From contig CM037877.1 of assembly GCA_021292165.1 (NCBI GenBank), positions 82,305,691 through 82,369,690 of the forward strand: 64,000 bases of DNA, given 5' to 3'. This DNA comes from Shinisaurus crocodilurus (taxonomy: Eukaryota; Chordata; Lepidosauria; Squamata; Shinisauridae). The notes beneath the pieces are model-generated. The model did not search any database. It had not been told where the DNA came from and worked only from the letters and a program-made list of their open reading frames with translations. The position numbers and the translations under genes are program-made. This document shows positions 44,546 through 56,161 of the stretch, in pieces; positions within the stretch are counted from its first letter, which is position 1, and each line of letters starts with the position of its first letter.

Positions 44546-44909
44546 GGCCTCTAGTTCAGTGGTAAAGCACCTGCTCTGAATGCAAAAGGTCACAGGTTCA
44601 ATCCCCAGCACCTCCAGGAAGGGCTGGGAAAGGCTCCTGTCTGCAGGGCCGGTGCAAGGCAGTTTGGTGCCCTAGGCAAGATCAGATATTTAGTGCCCCC
44701 CCTCCCACTTGAGCCCTCCCTCCAGCCCTATGCTCCTGGTGGCCCATTTAGCCCGGCGCCCTAGGCAGCCGCCTAGTTGGCCTAATGGTAGCACCGGCCC
44801 TGCCTGTCTGTAGTCCTGGAGAACCACTGCCAGTCAGTCAGTGTGAACAATACTGAACTTGATGGATGGACAAATGGTTTGACTCAGTAGAATGCAGCTC
44901 CTGTGTTCC
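44546..44909 (+). repeat. tRNA-derived SINE split by a MITE
   Basis: Head 'ggcctctagttcagtggtaa' contains an A box (TAGTTCAGTGG, 44552-44562) and a B box (GGTTCAATCC, 44595-44604). Body 'ggaagggctgggaaaggctc' and 'gagaaccactgccagtcag'; tail 'gaacttgatggatgg', 'gcagctcctgtgttcc'. A MITE occupies 44644-44802. The body after the B box shows that it is a SINE, not a tRNA gene. Confidence 0.85.
44644..44802. mobile_element. hAT-like MITE, family H, perfect 8-bp TSD
   Basis: 159 bp with ends CAGGGCCGGTGC and GCACCGGCCCTG. CCTGTCTG is repeated exactly at 44636-44643 and 44803-44810. Inner inverted words 'gtgccctaggca' and 'cgccctaggcag'. Nearly the same element lies at 58777. Confidence 0.93.
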
Positions 44910-44910
44910 G

Positions 44911-45022
44911 ACCTCACAGGGTTGTTGTGAGAGCAAAATGGGTGGGGACGAGAAGAACCATGTACACCACCTGGAGCTTCTTGGCGGAAAGGTGGAGTTT
45001 GCTTGTAATAATAAAATTAACA
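44911..45022 (+). repeat. Sauria-type SINE, 3' half
   Basis: 'gacctcacagggttgttgtg', 'gagcaaaatgggtggggacg', tail 'aataataaaattaa'. It abuts the end of the tRNA-derived SINE. Confidence 0.7.
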
Positions 45023-45167
45023 AATATGCACATGTTCCTGGAAGTCCCAGTGAAAACAGTCAAGTAAACTTCCATTTTGTTGAGTTTTTAAGTGCCAAAG
45101 ACTTCAGACCAAAACAAACAAACACAGAAAAGATCTCTGGGAGATTCCCTGGATTGAAGGTGGAAGT

Positions 45168-45260
45168 GTGTGTGTGTGTGTGTGTGTGTAATTAATGAAA
45201 ATTCTCTGCGAAAACTTCTGAAGTCAAAACAAAATTTCATAGATATTCAATATTCAGGAT

Positions 45261-45302
<42 letters not shown>
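45168..45302. repeat. (TG)n and (TC)n microsatellites
   Basis: TG tract at 45168-45189 and TC tract at 45263-45302, about 75 bases apart. Confidence 0.93.
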
Positions 45303-45306
<4 letters not shown>

Positions 45307-45798
45307 AGGAACAACACATGGGCTTACCTATAGTGGAACTCTTGGATCTGACAGAGACACACTAAACACCATGAAAAACCTCCTTGATAAAGATACCGTC
45401 ATTCGCACACTCACAAAAAGATGCATCACAAAGGATGTTTGAGAAAAAGGCATTTCTTAACTGTGTACAGATTGATGTGACCAGACACAGGATGGCAGAT
45501 GCCGCAGCCAAATGTCAGTTTCTGTTTTCTTTAAAGTGGGCTTCATTAGCACATCCTCTCCCATACGCTGACAAGACCCTGGGCTGTGTTTTAAACCTGA
45601 CTTGTTAAAAATGGGCCAAATTCTGCCTCTTGCCAAACTAGCTTAATACTAAGGCTGACACTTTGAGTCAATTAGTTAGAAGAATTGATTAAAAATATTT
45701 TTTTAAAAAAATACAAGTACTTATGAAAGCTTTAGATGGCAGGTGCCAATTTTAAAGAAGTACTCCTCCTTCTCAGTCGCCCAGGATGGTGGGAGGAG

Positions 45799-45800
<2 letters not shown>
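45303..45800. other. Unassigned noncoding DNA
   Basis: Overlapping plus frames (45170-45442 and 45384-45608) depend partly on the microsatellites. No motif or splice evidence. Confidence 0.45.

Positions 45801-45834
<34 letters not shown>
45801..45834. repeat. (AT)n microsatellite
   Basis: Seventeen AT units. Confidence 0.95.
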
Positions 45835-45836
<2 letters not shown>

Positions 45837-45864
45837 TAAGGTAGGAAGTGCTGTGATGCGTAAT

Positions 45865-46000
45865 CAGGGATGGGCAAAAGGTAGATCTCCAGATGTTTGG
45901 GACTTCAACTCCCAGAAGCCCCTGCCACTATGGTCAATGGTCAGGAATGCTTGGAGCTGAAGTCCAAAACCCCTGGAGATCTACCTTCTGCCCACTCCTG
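45865..46000. mobile_element. Family B-like palindromic MITE (GTAGATC subtype)
   Basis: CAGGGATGGGCAAAAGGTAG and inverse of CAGGAGTGGGCAGAAGGTAG. Inner 'ggacttcaactcccagaagc'. Same subtype as 56056. No TSD match. Confidence 0.82.
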
Positions 46001-46019
46001 AATTGTATCTCTTCTATCT

Positions 46020-46370
46020 CAGGAGTGCAGAACCTATTCCATCCCAAGGGCCAAATTCCATTTCAGAGACTCTTCCGGGGGTTGCATGTCAGTGGTGGGT
46101 GGAGCCAGAAGCAAAAGGGGCAGGACCAAAAACAGACAGCCCCCCAAACATACCAGCATGGTTTAGCTGAAAGCTCTTACTGCCAGTCACTAAGCCTTAG
46201 GAGAGGCATTTCAACCTTTAAGAAGGGGGGGACGACGACTGCACAAAAGCCAAGAAACCACCCAAAGATCAATGGTTGGGGAAAGGGGTGGGGCCATGGA
46301 AAGGGGGCATGGCCTTCTGGGGACCCTTAGAGGGCCACGTTTGGCCCAAGCCTGAGGTTCTACACCCCTG
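46020..46370 (-). mobile_element. hAT-like non-autonomous element, family A, inverted
   Basis: Inverted relative to 15783: 'taagccttaggagaggcatt', 'tcaaccttta', 'gaggttctacacccctg'. Left end CAGGAGTGCAGAACC. Flanks ttctatct and atctgtgt agree at 5 of 8. A 145-residue frame overlaps and is rejected. Confidence 0.8.
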
Positions 46371-46460
46371 ATCTGTGTTTAAAATTTTTTTTTCCCTTCA
46401 GATGTATCGTTTTATTTGCATGGAAACGTACGAACATTTAATTGATTAATTAGTGGACTG

Positions 46461-46555
46461 GCAGTGCAATCCTATACACAAGTGTACTCAGAAGTTAGTC
46501 CCATTGAATGTAATGAGGCTTACTCCCAGGTACATGGGTATAAGATTGTTGCTAG
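46461..46555. mobile_element. Foldback MITE, family D
   Basis: 'cagtgcaatcctatacacaa', 'gtcccattgaatgtaatgag', 'gcttactcccaggtacatgg', 'gtataagattgttgc'. Confidence 0.8.
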
Positions 46556-46925
46556 GGCTGAGAGTGGGGGAAATTTGTTAAGTTCACATTTTTATGCCAA
46601 ATTACCAAATTTGCATGCCCAAACCTGCACGTTTACTGGAACGCAGTAAAATGTCGATAGCTGCACTTTCCCAAAGTTTGAGATCAAAGTTCTCACATCC
46701 AAAAAATGCAATTAAAAATGTGGTGTACCATGAAGTGCATGCAAGAATGTTTTATCTTAGTGGAAACTACCTGCAAAAAATGAGTGTTATTTGAAAAATA
46801 CTTACCGTACAAAACGTGTACATTTTGAGAAATGCACACAAAAATACATAAGGAATTATGTGTCGACTTAAAAACACAAATTCTCAAACTGATGTGAAAA
46901 TGGGACAGAATGAATTTAATGTTAG
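46556..46925. mobile_element. AT-rich MITE-like repeat, family C-like
   Basis: Starts 'tagggctgagagtgggggaa', with words 'aaaaaatgcaattaaaaatg', 'acgtgtacattttgagaaat'. Borders uncertain; shares composition with 50368-50703. Confidence 0.4.
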
Positions 46926-47010
46926 AGAAAAAAAATGAGAAACAGCAGAATCAAATATGACAGATTTGTTCATATCTAATTGTTGCAGTTTAAAACTCAT
47001 TAATAATCTG

Positions 47011-47110
47011 GGACTGCAATCCTACACACACCTACCTGAGAGTAACTCCCATTTAATTCAATTCACTTTTCAATTACATCTGAGTAGATGTGTATGGGAT
47101 TGCACTGCAA
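47011..47110. mobile_element. Foldback MITE, family D
   Basis: 'gggactgcaatcctacacac', 'gagagtaactcccatttaat', 'ctgagtagatgtgtatggga', 'ttgcactgc'. Confidence 0.78.
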
Positions 47111-47199
47111 GATTCCTTTAACTGGGCAACAGCTCTACTTAAATATCATACTTTTCAAAGCACCCACCACCATTTTCTATTCATACTAGTCAACAGATA

Positions 47200-47290
47200 T
47201 TTATTTATTATATTAATATCCCACCTTTTTTCCTGCAAGGAACCCAAGGCAGCCTACATAATCTTCCTCCTCCTCTCCATTTTTTCCATT
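47200..47290 (-). repeat. Sauria-type SINE, 3' part
   Basis: Tail 'atttatttattatattaata', 'tcccaccttttttcctgcaa', then 'aacccaaggcagcctacata'. Truncated after CTCCATTTT. Confidence 0.8.
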
Positions 47291-48266
47291 GATGTACTTG
47301 TTGTGGATAAAGTGTTGGACCATCAACTTAAGTCCAAGCTCAGCTATAGACTCATTTGATGGACTTAGACAAGTCTTCGCTTTGCAGGATCTCTCAAGTT
47401 GCATGGAGCTGGTGGAGTAGATTATTCCACCAAATTGTTGTGGGTGAATTTACCCATTGCCGAAATCAAATGGCTATGTTGCTCATTAGGCAAATTTTAA
47501 TGCATGGCAGAGAGAATCAGTAGCAGGTTCTTCCTCCAGTGCATCGCAAGAACTTTTATCAACATTTTTGGGGGATGCTGCTATTAAAGAAAATGCCCCC
47601 TCCCCTTTCTTACTGTACTTGAAAGTGATACTCAGTGATTTTGAAATCCCTTTCCGATGAGGACGACGAACTAGTCCAGAGTTTTAAACCAGCTTTGTCC
47701 TTGGCTATCTCTCAGTGTATAAAAAGACTCTGTCATCTATAAAGGCCTGTCTAATGGAATTTATCCATATTATGGGATGGGAGGTTTCTTAGAGTTTTAA
47801 TGTATTGTAAGCAGATAATAAAACCTCAGGGGGTTCTGTGTAATCTAAGAGTAACTGTTCCTTCCTGTGCCTCAAAGACTTTTTCCTCCATGCTTTTTCC
47901 CCCTCTCAAAAGTGACACCTGGGTATGAAAATAGAAAAAAAATGTATAAAAACTTTAAGCTATTTTCGTGCTTTTATCCTAAAAAAAAATGACGCTAATA
48001 GGCAGCAGTTTGCTTTCAAAGAGGTCTGGTTTTGTCCCAGGTTTTGAGAGGAGCCAAGGGAGAAAATCCTTGACCCAGGGATCTGTACAAAGCCACAGAG
48101 TGGGTAATATTTATATATTATATATATTTATATTTTACAATATTTATGAACAATACTATCTAGTTATAGATTATGAATATTGAACAACATTTAACTTACA
48201 TTAAAAGAGATTTCCAAGCGATGTACAAAAATGCAGTATAAGATCATAATGAAATACTGGATATTA
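47291..48266. other. Unassigned noncoding DNA
   Basis: No gene identified. AT-rich from 48110 to 48180. Confidence 0.5.
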
Positions 48267-48269
48267 TTA

Positions 48270-48712
48270 CTGTATACAGGAGCCAAGATTACCTTCCTGG
48301 GAATGCTTGTTAGGAAAAGGATGGTTTTTTTCAGTAGGTGATGAAAACCCAGAAGGGTTGCCTAATTTGCAGTGGTGGGGAGTTCCCAAGAGTGGGCTAT
48401 GACGCTCATGGCCCTGTTCTGAGCCACCAGGGGCTGGACCTCCAAAGCCGTGGGCATCTCCAGGAGGGTATTTCCTGATGCGCTCAGCAACCGAACAGGC
48501 AGGGACAGGGTCAGGCACTCTCTTAAATATCCTGGTCCTGGGTTGTTTAGGGCTTTGTAAAGAAACACCAAAACCTTAAACCTGGCCCAGTAATATATAG
48601 GCAGCCAGCGCAGTTCCCTCAGTATAGGTGTAATATGCTGGTGACGAGCCATTCCCGTTACCAATCTGGCTGGAGCTTTCTGCAGCAACTGCAGCCTCTG
48701 GACCAAGCTCAA
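48270..48712 (-). repeat. L2-type LINE ORF2 C-terminal fragment
   Basis: Minus frame 48712-48362 reads VQRLQLLQKAPARLVTGMAR, HITPILRELRWLPIYYWARF, KVLVFLYKALNNPGPGYLRE, then AMSVIAHSWELP. This is the conserved C-terminal run of L2/CR1 RT proteins. Best preserved LINE frame in the window, but only about 116 residues. Confidence 0.87.
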
Positions 48713-48848
48713 GGGTTATATGTAGTCGATATAATTAGTGGGCGATGTCCAATATTGCACGAATGGAAGGCAGGCTCATGCAATGGATCTGTCATGTCGC
48801 TTTCTCCCACTTTCATGTCCTTTCCCCCCCTGAAAAGTGTCTCTAGAG

Positions 48849-48976
48849 CAGTGTTCTCCAACCTTGGGTCCCCAGATGTTTTTGGCCTACAACTCCCAGC
48901 ATGCCCCAGCCATGGCTGGGGCATGCTGGGAGTTGTAGGCCAAAAACATCTGGGGACCCAAGGTTGGAGAACACTG
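48849..48976. mobile_element. hAT-like palindromic MITE, family B, near-perfect
   Basis: CAGTGTTCTCCAACCTTGGG to its exact inverse; 'ctcccagcatgccccagcca' is mirrored by 'tggctggggcatgctgggag'. Left flank CTCTAGAG; right flank ccttatgg. Almost fully self-complementary. Confidence 0.9.
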
Positions 48977-50367
48977 CCTTATGGGGTTACAGTGGGAAGG
49001 GAACACTCTTTCATGGCTTGTGCAAGGTTCCCAAATCCAGTGCTTCCCCCTCCTGTTCAAGCCCCAGAAGGCACAGGCCACAAATGTTTGGTCAGTCCTC
49101 CTGACCTTCTGGAGAGGCTTTTCAGCCAGGGGGCACTAAGGGAAAGAAGGGAAAGGAAAACTTCATTGAACAAATTTGTCTTCCGCTCGCATGTTCAACA
49201 ATCACCCAACGATTTCTCTCCTTTTTTGCATTACTTTCAAACTCAAAAGAAAGCACCCAGAATATTTTTGTGCCAGAGAGAAGAAGGCGAAAGGCAAGAA
49301 CACTGTCCCACTCTTACTTATTTAATTTAAAATTTAATTGTATCTTTTGACTCCATGAAGAATAGAAAGTTTACACAGACTCATGTGATTAAAGCCATTG
49401 TGGTTCTTCTCTCCCTTTTGTATGTATTTTAAATTAGTGGGAACATTTATGGTCTTGTGCAAGAAGATGCACCAGAAGCAATTGCTCTGGAAAAGTCTGC
49501 TCTTTTCATGTAAAATAAATACATGTTTCACCTTGTTCTCCAGGGCTCCAAATTGCCAAGCATGTGATGTGCTGTCACAACTTATGCGTGACTGACTGGT
49601 TACAGTGCCTGCTGATCTATATGGAGAGGTGAGAATTTGTCACTGTGCATAAGCAGAAAGATCAGTCAGATACAGTGATAGATCTGTTCCTTGCCTGTGT
49701 TCATCTGTTGCTATATTAAGGAGGCTCAGCAGCTGCCAAATCGAATTCTGAGCCTAGTTTTGTGGTTAACAAAACAGAAAAAGAAGCAGTGATGTCCTGA
49801 TGTAGTCACTTTGGGAAGCAATAACTGTAGAAATAATATATGTATTAGTCTTATTACGGTGTCAAAATACTCAGAGCACTCGTCGCCTTCCAAGTCAGCC
49901 ATAGGGGGCCCAGTGTCATTCCATCATCTTTCCCAATTCACAGTAGTGCGTGTATAAAACGGTTCTTAGCATTTCATAACGAAGCACCAGGACACAAATA
50001 AGCAAGTGCAGTTCTTTTGATCTATTTAGCATGAAAGAGTCTGCTTCAGGCTGAAATAACCATAGCATTCTCTGGCTCTGTGGTGTTCCATGGGATCCAT
50101 GGATATTCAGGCCCCCATCTTAACGAGACACAAATGCTTCACTCTCATTATACTGAAAGGCCATCCGTTGCCTCCATTTCAAAACAAAATATCCTTGCTG
50201 CCAGGCCTTAATCTGTGTGAGTAATAGTATTGTATTCTGAAAGCATTGTATATGGTTTACAATACAATCCCTGCTTGGATATGCAGCCCCTATATGCTAT
50301 AAATGTAAGAAGAGGCAAATAGTGAGGAATAGGCTACAAAACATTATACATACTCAAAGTCAAATGG
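48977..50367. other. Unassigned noncoding DNA
   Basis: The 231-residue frame (48635-49330) starts in an L2, crosses a MITE and ends here; it shows no conserved motif and is rejected. No other candidate. Confidence 0.55.
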
Positions 50368-50703
50368 AGTGATGGGCAAATCAGTCAAGCTCAATTTCAA
50401 GTTCTCATTTTTTCCAGTGCTAAATTTGCCCCATACCAATTCTGCATCAGATTGTGGGGTTTTTTTTAAACTCTGCAAGAATTTTTTTTTGAAAGATGCA
50501 TTTTTGTGTGCATTTTTTTTTTCAAATGAACACATTTTTGTATCCATAGTGTTTTACTTTGTTTTGCAAACTGTATCGCAAGCTTCGGAAATGTACAGAT
50601 TTTGGTGGCAAACTGTGTTCCGATTTGCATTTAGGTTTTGGAAGTGCGAATTTGGTAAGTTTGCACTGAAATGTGAACCGAATGAATTTCTTACCTATCC
50701 CTA
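50368..50703. mobile_element. AT-rich MITE, family C
   Basis: Left AGTGATGGGCAAATCAGTC, right inverse of TAGGGATAGGTAAGAAATTC. Repeated words 'gatgcatttttgtgtgcatt', 'aaatgaacacatttttgtat'. The 111-residue phenylalanine-rich frame is an AT-composition artefact. Confidence 0.6.
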
Positions 50704-50770
50704 GTCAAATGCCGGCTTGAGCGATGCAGGGGACCCAAACTGGATTATGGCCCTAGTATGGGACATAGGG

Positions 50771-50944
50771 AACTTTACCCGTTTGCCCTGGTGTGGCCGG
50801 GATCGCCCCGATCGCACACACACACCTGCAATTTGTATTGCCAAAAAGTGATGCATAAAATAAATGGATCACTTTTTAGCAATACACATTTGAGCTGTGG
50901 GACCCGCAGATCCAGACTGGGACTACAGCAGAGGGCAAAGGGTT
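50771..50944. mobile_element. Foldback MITE
   Basis: Outer arms 'aactttacccgtttgccct' and 'agggcaaagggtt'; inner arms 'tgtattgccaaaaagtgat' and 'atcactttttagcaatacac'. About 175 bp. Confidence 0.65.
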
Positions 50945-51207
50945 AAAAGCCCACCAACCGATAATGGTAGGGTCCTTACCCTGATCAGGAGCTCTGCACT
51001 TACTTTATAGTAAAAAAGAAAAACAAGATATAGCTACATGTAGTTTGCCACTCACAACATGGATCTTTAGCTTAGATCATGGATCTGGTGCTCCATCTTC
51101 CCACAAAAAGAGCCAGGCTGGATCTGATCAAAGACCGGCATTCTGTTTCCACAGTTACTAACCACATGCCTATGGGAAGGCCACAAGCAAGACTGTGAGT
51201 GCAATAA

Positions 51208-51305
51208 CTCCCACTTTTGTTCCTCAGCAACCAGTATTGAGAGGCATACTGCCTCCAGTGGGGGAAGGCGATGATACATAGCCATCATTACCAGTAGCCA
51301 TTGAT
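51208..51305 (-). repeat. CR1 LINE fragment, outer copy
   Basis: 'cagcaaccagtattgagagg', 'catactgcctccagtggggg', 'agccattgat'. It stops where a second CR1 3' end begins, so the next copy probably inserted into it or beside it. Confidence 0.7.
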
Positions 51306-52065
51306 CATAAGAACATAAGAAGGGCCATGCTGGATCAGACCAAGGGTCCATCTAGTCCAGCATTCTGTTCATATAGTGGCCAACCAGTGGACCACAGGAA
51401 CTCACAATCAGGACATCAGTGCAAAAGCACCATCCCACCCATGTTCCCCAGCAACCGGTGTACATACAGTAGGCATAGTGCCTCTGATATGGGAGGAAGC
51501 ATATAGCCATCAGGACTAGTAGCCATTGCTAGCCTTATCCTCCATGAATTTGTTCAATCCCCTTTTAAAGCCATACAAATTGTGGCCATCACTACAACTT
51601 GTGGAAGTGAATGCCATTGTTTAACTATGCGCTGTGTGAAGAAGTACTTCCTTTTATCTGTCCTGAATCTCCCACCAATCAGCTTCATGGGATGTCTCCA
51701 TCTACTAATATTATGAGAGAGGAGAAAAATGTCTCCCTATCCACTTTCTCCACACCATGGATAATTTTGTACACCTCTACCATATTTCCCCTTGCTTGCC
51801 TTTTTTCTAAGCTAAACAATCCTTGATGTTGTAACTTTTCCTCATAGGGGAATTGTTCCAGCCCCTTGATAATTTTAGTTGGCATTTTCTGCATTTTTTT
51901 TCAAATTCTACAATATCCTTTTTTAGGTGCAGTGAGCAGAACCATACACAGTATTCTAAGTGTGGTTGCAAAATAGGTTTGTATAAGGGGAGTATGATCT
52001 TGGCAGTTTTATTTTTGATTCCTTTCCTAATTATCATGTAAATAATTCTCCCACAACCAAGGCAG
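51306..52065 (-). repeat. CR1 LINE, 3' UTR plus ORF2 C-terminus
   Basis: 3' end 'ataagaacataagaagggcc' at left. Minus frames give LEYCVWFCSLHLKKDIVEFEK and GLEQFPYEEKLQHQGLFSLEKRQARGNMVEVYK, the C-terminal signature of amniote CR1 ORF2. One frameshift separates the two pieces near 51890. Inactive and 5'-truncated, but the longest CR1 here. Confidence 0.9.
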
Positions 52066-52086
52066 CCCTGTTCACTGGGTACAGTG

Positions 52087-52422
52087 CAGTGGTGTTGAAC
52101 CGTAGACCCACGGGCCAAATCTGGGGGTCCCAATCCAGCCCTCTGGGGTTCCCCAGATGGCCACGCCCCCTCCCCTGGCCCCACACCCTTTCCTCCAACC
52201 ACCGAGCAACTGGAGGTTTCCGGCTTTTCCACATCCCCCCCCCCTTCTAAAAGGTCGAAATGCCTCTCCCAAGGCTTCGTTACTGGCAGTGAGAGCCTAA
52301 GCTAAATGTGCTGCTATTTTTGGCCCTGCCCTATTTTGCCTTCAGCTTCACCCACCACTGGAATGTGGCCCCTGAGAGCTTCTCCAAAACTGAATTCAGC
52401 CCTCAGTCTTAACATACCCTTA
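52087..52422 (+). mobile_element. hAT-like non-autonomous element, family A
   Basis: CAGTGGTGTTGAACCGTAGA, 'ttctaaaaggtcgaaatgcc', 'cttcgttactggcagtgaga'. The right TIR is decayed (CTTAACATACCCTTA). Lies next to the CR1. Confidence 0.78.
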
Positions 52423-52896
52423 ATACAGGGAACGTAAGGAGGGGGGCGTGGGATAATGGATGCAGGGATCACTGTAAACATCTTACACATATAGGTTCTG
52501 TCCATGTGATTAAGAACCCTGCTTTTTGTGGAGTCCCAGATTGTGTGTATGCCATGGAATGGAACCCATGTCCCACAGAGCTTGTAGGTCCTAAGCAGAA
52601 GAGCCACTGGATGCATGGAGGTGTGACTTGGGTTTGCCCACCATGATCCCAGTCCCCACTTCCTGTATTCAGTATGTCCAAAATGGCAGAGTGAATATGG
52701 CTAGCTGAAGCTTCATGGCTGGTCAGCCACTGAAAGAAACCCTTCTAACAATGGGACCTAAATAATCAATCTAATCTTTTGAATGAATACTGTTTCTTCT
52801 AGCAGCCCAGTCTACAAAGCACTGTTCAAATGAGAGTTTTTGGATTTCAGAAGATTTAGGGTGCCTTTGCATGTGTGTTTTACCATGAACATCTGG

Positions 52897-52918
52897 CTGT
52901 GTGTGTGTGCGTGTGTGC

Positions 52919-52959
<41 letters not shown>

Positions 52960-52962
52960 CAT
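52897..52962. repeat. (GT)n microsatellite with GCGC interruptions
   Basis: GT tracts interrupted by GCGCGCAC and ending in GCGCGCGC. Confidence 0.94.
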
Positions 52963-54401
52963 ATGTGCCAGGGGTGTTATCTGTACTGGGCGCAGATAAT
53001 ATACCAGCTACAGGGGCATTTTGCTGATATGTGAGGAGTGCCCAGTTACCCATGATGCCAGGTGCCAGGATGCACCTGAATGCTTGGTAGTGGTACAACA
53101 TAGTGTGTGTGGGGGGAAATAAGTCCCATGTGTGTAGTGAGATGCACATGCAAAAGACACCTTTCATTTCGTTGATACGAGTGGGTATGAATTATCTCAT
53201 AGCTAAGGAGCAGTTCAATGTTATGGCTCTCATATGGAGTTGCTGAAAAATGCTTCCATGTGGCACTGTTTCCATGTGCGGGCCTTGACAAACTGTCTAC
53301 CACATGGATTTAGTTGATCAATGACTTCCACACTAGCACTGCCAACATGATACTGGTTCCATGATGAGATGCCCTTGTAGAACTGCCACCAAACATAAAT
53401 GTTTTTTCAGCAATCTCTCCATCTGGGGGCAATAAGACCTGAATTCGCTGCAAACACACTGCCTTAACTGGTTTGTCCCATTCACGGTGACAGTGATGGG
53501 AAGTAGTCGCCTGCCTGCTATCATTTTCAAGAGAGCTGTAATTTTTCATACGATTCTGATCAGATCTTACTTTCTGGGTGGATTAAGTGTCCTGCTGTTG
53601 TTGTTCTGTGTGGTCAAACAGAAAACTGTTTTCTTTATAGTACAAACTGTTCATGCATATGTAGTACTAAGAAGGATTTACTCCATTCAGCAGGAACAAA
53701 CATGTCTGAGTAACAAGCATTTAGTGAGAACACTGTCGGGAAGGAAGAGAAAAAGCTGAATAAGTGAAGATACTGTCACAGTTCCTTCGCTCAAAGAAAC
53801 TTGATCCTTGTCTTTTACTAATACTTTGAAAATCCTGGTAACTGATGTTTTCCATTTCAAGATAATCTTCAGTGTTTGTTTTCTGGCAAGTGCATTGTGA
53901 AGCATGACTGTAGAAATGAACATCACAAAATTTATATATCATAATATCTTGTCTCACTGAACATTCAAAGCAGATTATATTACATATGACTAACACACTA
54001 GTACCACCAACAAAAATATCCAGCAAGGGAGATGTTCACGAAAATGCACTTTTCTGTACACATAGCTAATGCAGATGCAAATGTGCATCTGGATGTGCAT
54101 TCCCATCCACATTATGGTGCTTATCTGAATTCCATGGAATTGATTATATGTGTCTTTGAATGCAGCTGGGGATACACTTATGTTTGGTGGCAGTTCTTAT
54201 GTGCACTATGCAACTATTTGCCTAAGGATCGGGGATCATTAAAACAGGGTGGGGGCACAATCTATTCTGAACCCACAGAGGCAGTTTTGGGTGGGGCAGG
54301 GGCATAAGTGGGTAGGAGAGATCAGTGAAAATTGGGTGGCCCAACTTAAGTGAGCAGAAGCACTTCTTCTAAGACCAAATCACCACTGGATGCAACCCAC
54401 T

Positions 54402-54406
<5 letters not shown>

Positions 54407-54438
<32 letters not shown>

Positions 54439-54444
54439 CGAGAG
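54407..54444. repeat. (GA)n microsatellite
   Basis: GA tract with one ACAG interruption. Confidence 0.93.
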
Positions 54445-55644
54445 CTAATCAGAGGGATTTTCTGTTCTTAGAAACCATGGGCATGATTTATTCCCCCAGC
54501 AGTGCAGATACATAGGAGGTGATCAGGGCAGGACTCCAGTGATGGAGCCCTTTCCCCCACCCTTCCCTCCAAGATGGTTTTTGGCCACATGCACAGAGGC
54601 ATAAGTGCACTGTAATGTGTAAGTAGTTACTTTTAATAGGAAGCTTATGCATTCATCCTATTGTTTGTCTCCTTCCCAGGGCTCTGGGCTAAAACCTACT
54701 TGTATGGAGGGCCCAGTCATGGAGGAGAAGGGAGGAAAGATCCCAATGCCAATCCCTTCCTGCTCATACAGCTAAGGGGTGTGTGTCTGGATCACATCCC
54801 TGACTTTATCTCGTTCAGAACAGGAAGAGGCAAACCCATTCTAAATAAAACAGACGTGGACTTTATTTGACACATAACTGAAACTAAAAAAGAGAGAACC
54901 CTCAGTCTCCTACTTCTAAAAACGAAAAGAAAAATCAAACCACAACTGACTTAACTAAAGCAAAGTGCTCTTTGGTCCCCTGCTGCAGTCTACAAAAGGA
55001 TCTCGGAAACATTACTGCTTGCTGCCATGGTGTTTGAATAGGGTTTATCCTGCTTGCAAACCTTTAGCTAATAATGAAAAAATCAATATACTCTCCAACT
55101 TGTTATAATGTCTACATTTTACATTGCCAAGGTTTAATAGTGCACAGTAGGTACTAAAGACAGACTAGGCACATCTTGTTGATTCTCTTCAGTCTTTTCC
55201 TTTTCTTAAAAAACAACAACAACCATAATCAAAGCCTAAAGTTGAACTATGTGTTTTCCCAGCATATTAAACTTTTATTCTTTTCATTTTTAAAGGAGAA
55301 TTGCTCACTTAGCCATTTTCTTATCTGAAGATTATAAATATAATTTCAGACTAAAATAATTTTTCCATTTTCCTCTAATAGAATGATGCAACTTTTAGCA
55401 AGCTAATTGATTTATATGAAACCAAAAATGAAAGGCAAATCCCAATTCTGCCATACAATTTGAGACTCTGCTGAATCTGTGTAGTTCTGTCCTCACCACG
55501 AGTACTTATAAAGCTGCAATGTGGTGATGGGAGATCAGTGGGAGGCAAAGGTGCGGTTTTAATGGCAGTGTGTGAGCGGATAGGGTCCTAATATCTGCTA
55601 TAGACATCATTGATATTAATCAGCTGTTTTATGGTTGTAATGAG

Positions 55645-55878
55645 AGCCAGTGTGGTGTAGTAGTTAGAGATTAGGACTTGGGAGATCTGGGTTCTAGTCC
55701 CCACTCGGCCATGAAGCTCACTGGGTGACTTTCGGCCAGTCACTGACTCTCACTCTAACCTACCTTAAAGGGTTGTTGGGAGAATAAAATGGAGGAGGAG
55801 GATTATGTATGCCATCTTGGATTGCTTGCAGGAAAAAAAGCAGGATATAAGTAAATAAACAGTAAATAAATAAATGTG
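55645..55878 (+). repeat. Sauria-type SINE, full length
   Basis: Head 'gagccagtgtggtgtagtag', B-box-like 'gggttctagtcccc', body 'gggtgactttcggccagtca', tail 'aaaagcaggatataagtaaa' and AATAAATAAAT. Confidence 0.92.
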
Positions 55879-56055
55879 CTGTTTGCAATCTATCACCATA
55901 AAATATAAACAAATGCATAAATAAATGTAGGACATAAGACTACAAGGCATAGAAAACAAAACAAAAACATAAGGTTTTTCTTGCTCAAATTTGAGCAATG
56001 GAAAACCTCTTTTATGGCATTGGTGAAACAAAGAGTTTGTGGGCATGCTCTAGAG

Positions 56056-56161
56056 CAGAGCAGGGCAGAAAGTAGATCTTCAGATGTTTTGGCTATGTTG
56101 TCAGGGGCTTCTGGGACATGAAGTCCAAAACATTTGGAGATCTACCATCTGTCCACCCCTG
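56056..56161. mobile_element. Family B-like MITE (GTAGATC subtype) with near-perfect TSD
   Basis: CAGGGCAGAAAGTAGATC and inverse of CAGGGGTGGACAGATGGTAG. CTCTAGAG (56048-56055) and CTCTAGGG (56162-56169) match at 7 of 8. The left end has five extra bases (CAGAG) before the TIR. Confidence 0.85.

Larger units (their letters stand above)
52423..55644. other. Unassigned noncoding DNA with microsatellites
   Basis: GT/GC microsatellite 52897-52962 and GA microsatellite 54407-54444. Minus frames around 53050-53550 (79-95 residues) might be remnants of an old coding repeat, but I recognise no motif. No exon assigned. Confidence 0.45.

Noticed and set aside
44546..44620. Functional tRNA gene
   Set aside because: A and B boxes are present, but no cloverleaf 3' half; the sequence continues into a SINE body and tail.
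48635..49330. 231-residue frame
   Set aside because: Starts inside an L2 fragment, crosses a palindromic MITE and has no conserved motif.
53046..53549. Minus frames as a transposase remnant
   Set aside because: I tried to match piggyBac- and hAT-like motifs and could not align any catalytic or DDE-type block.
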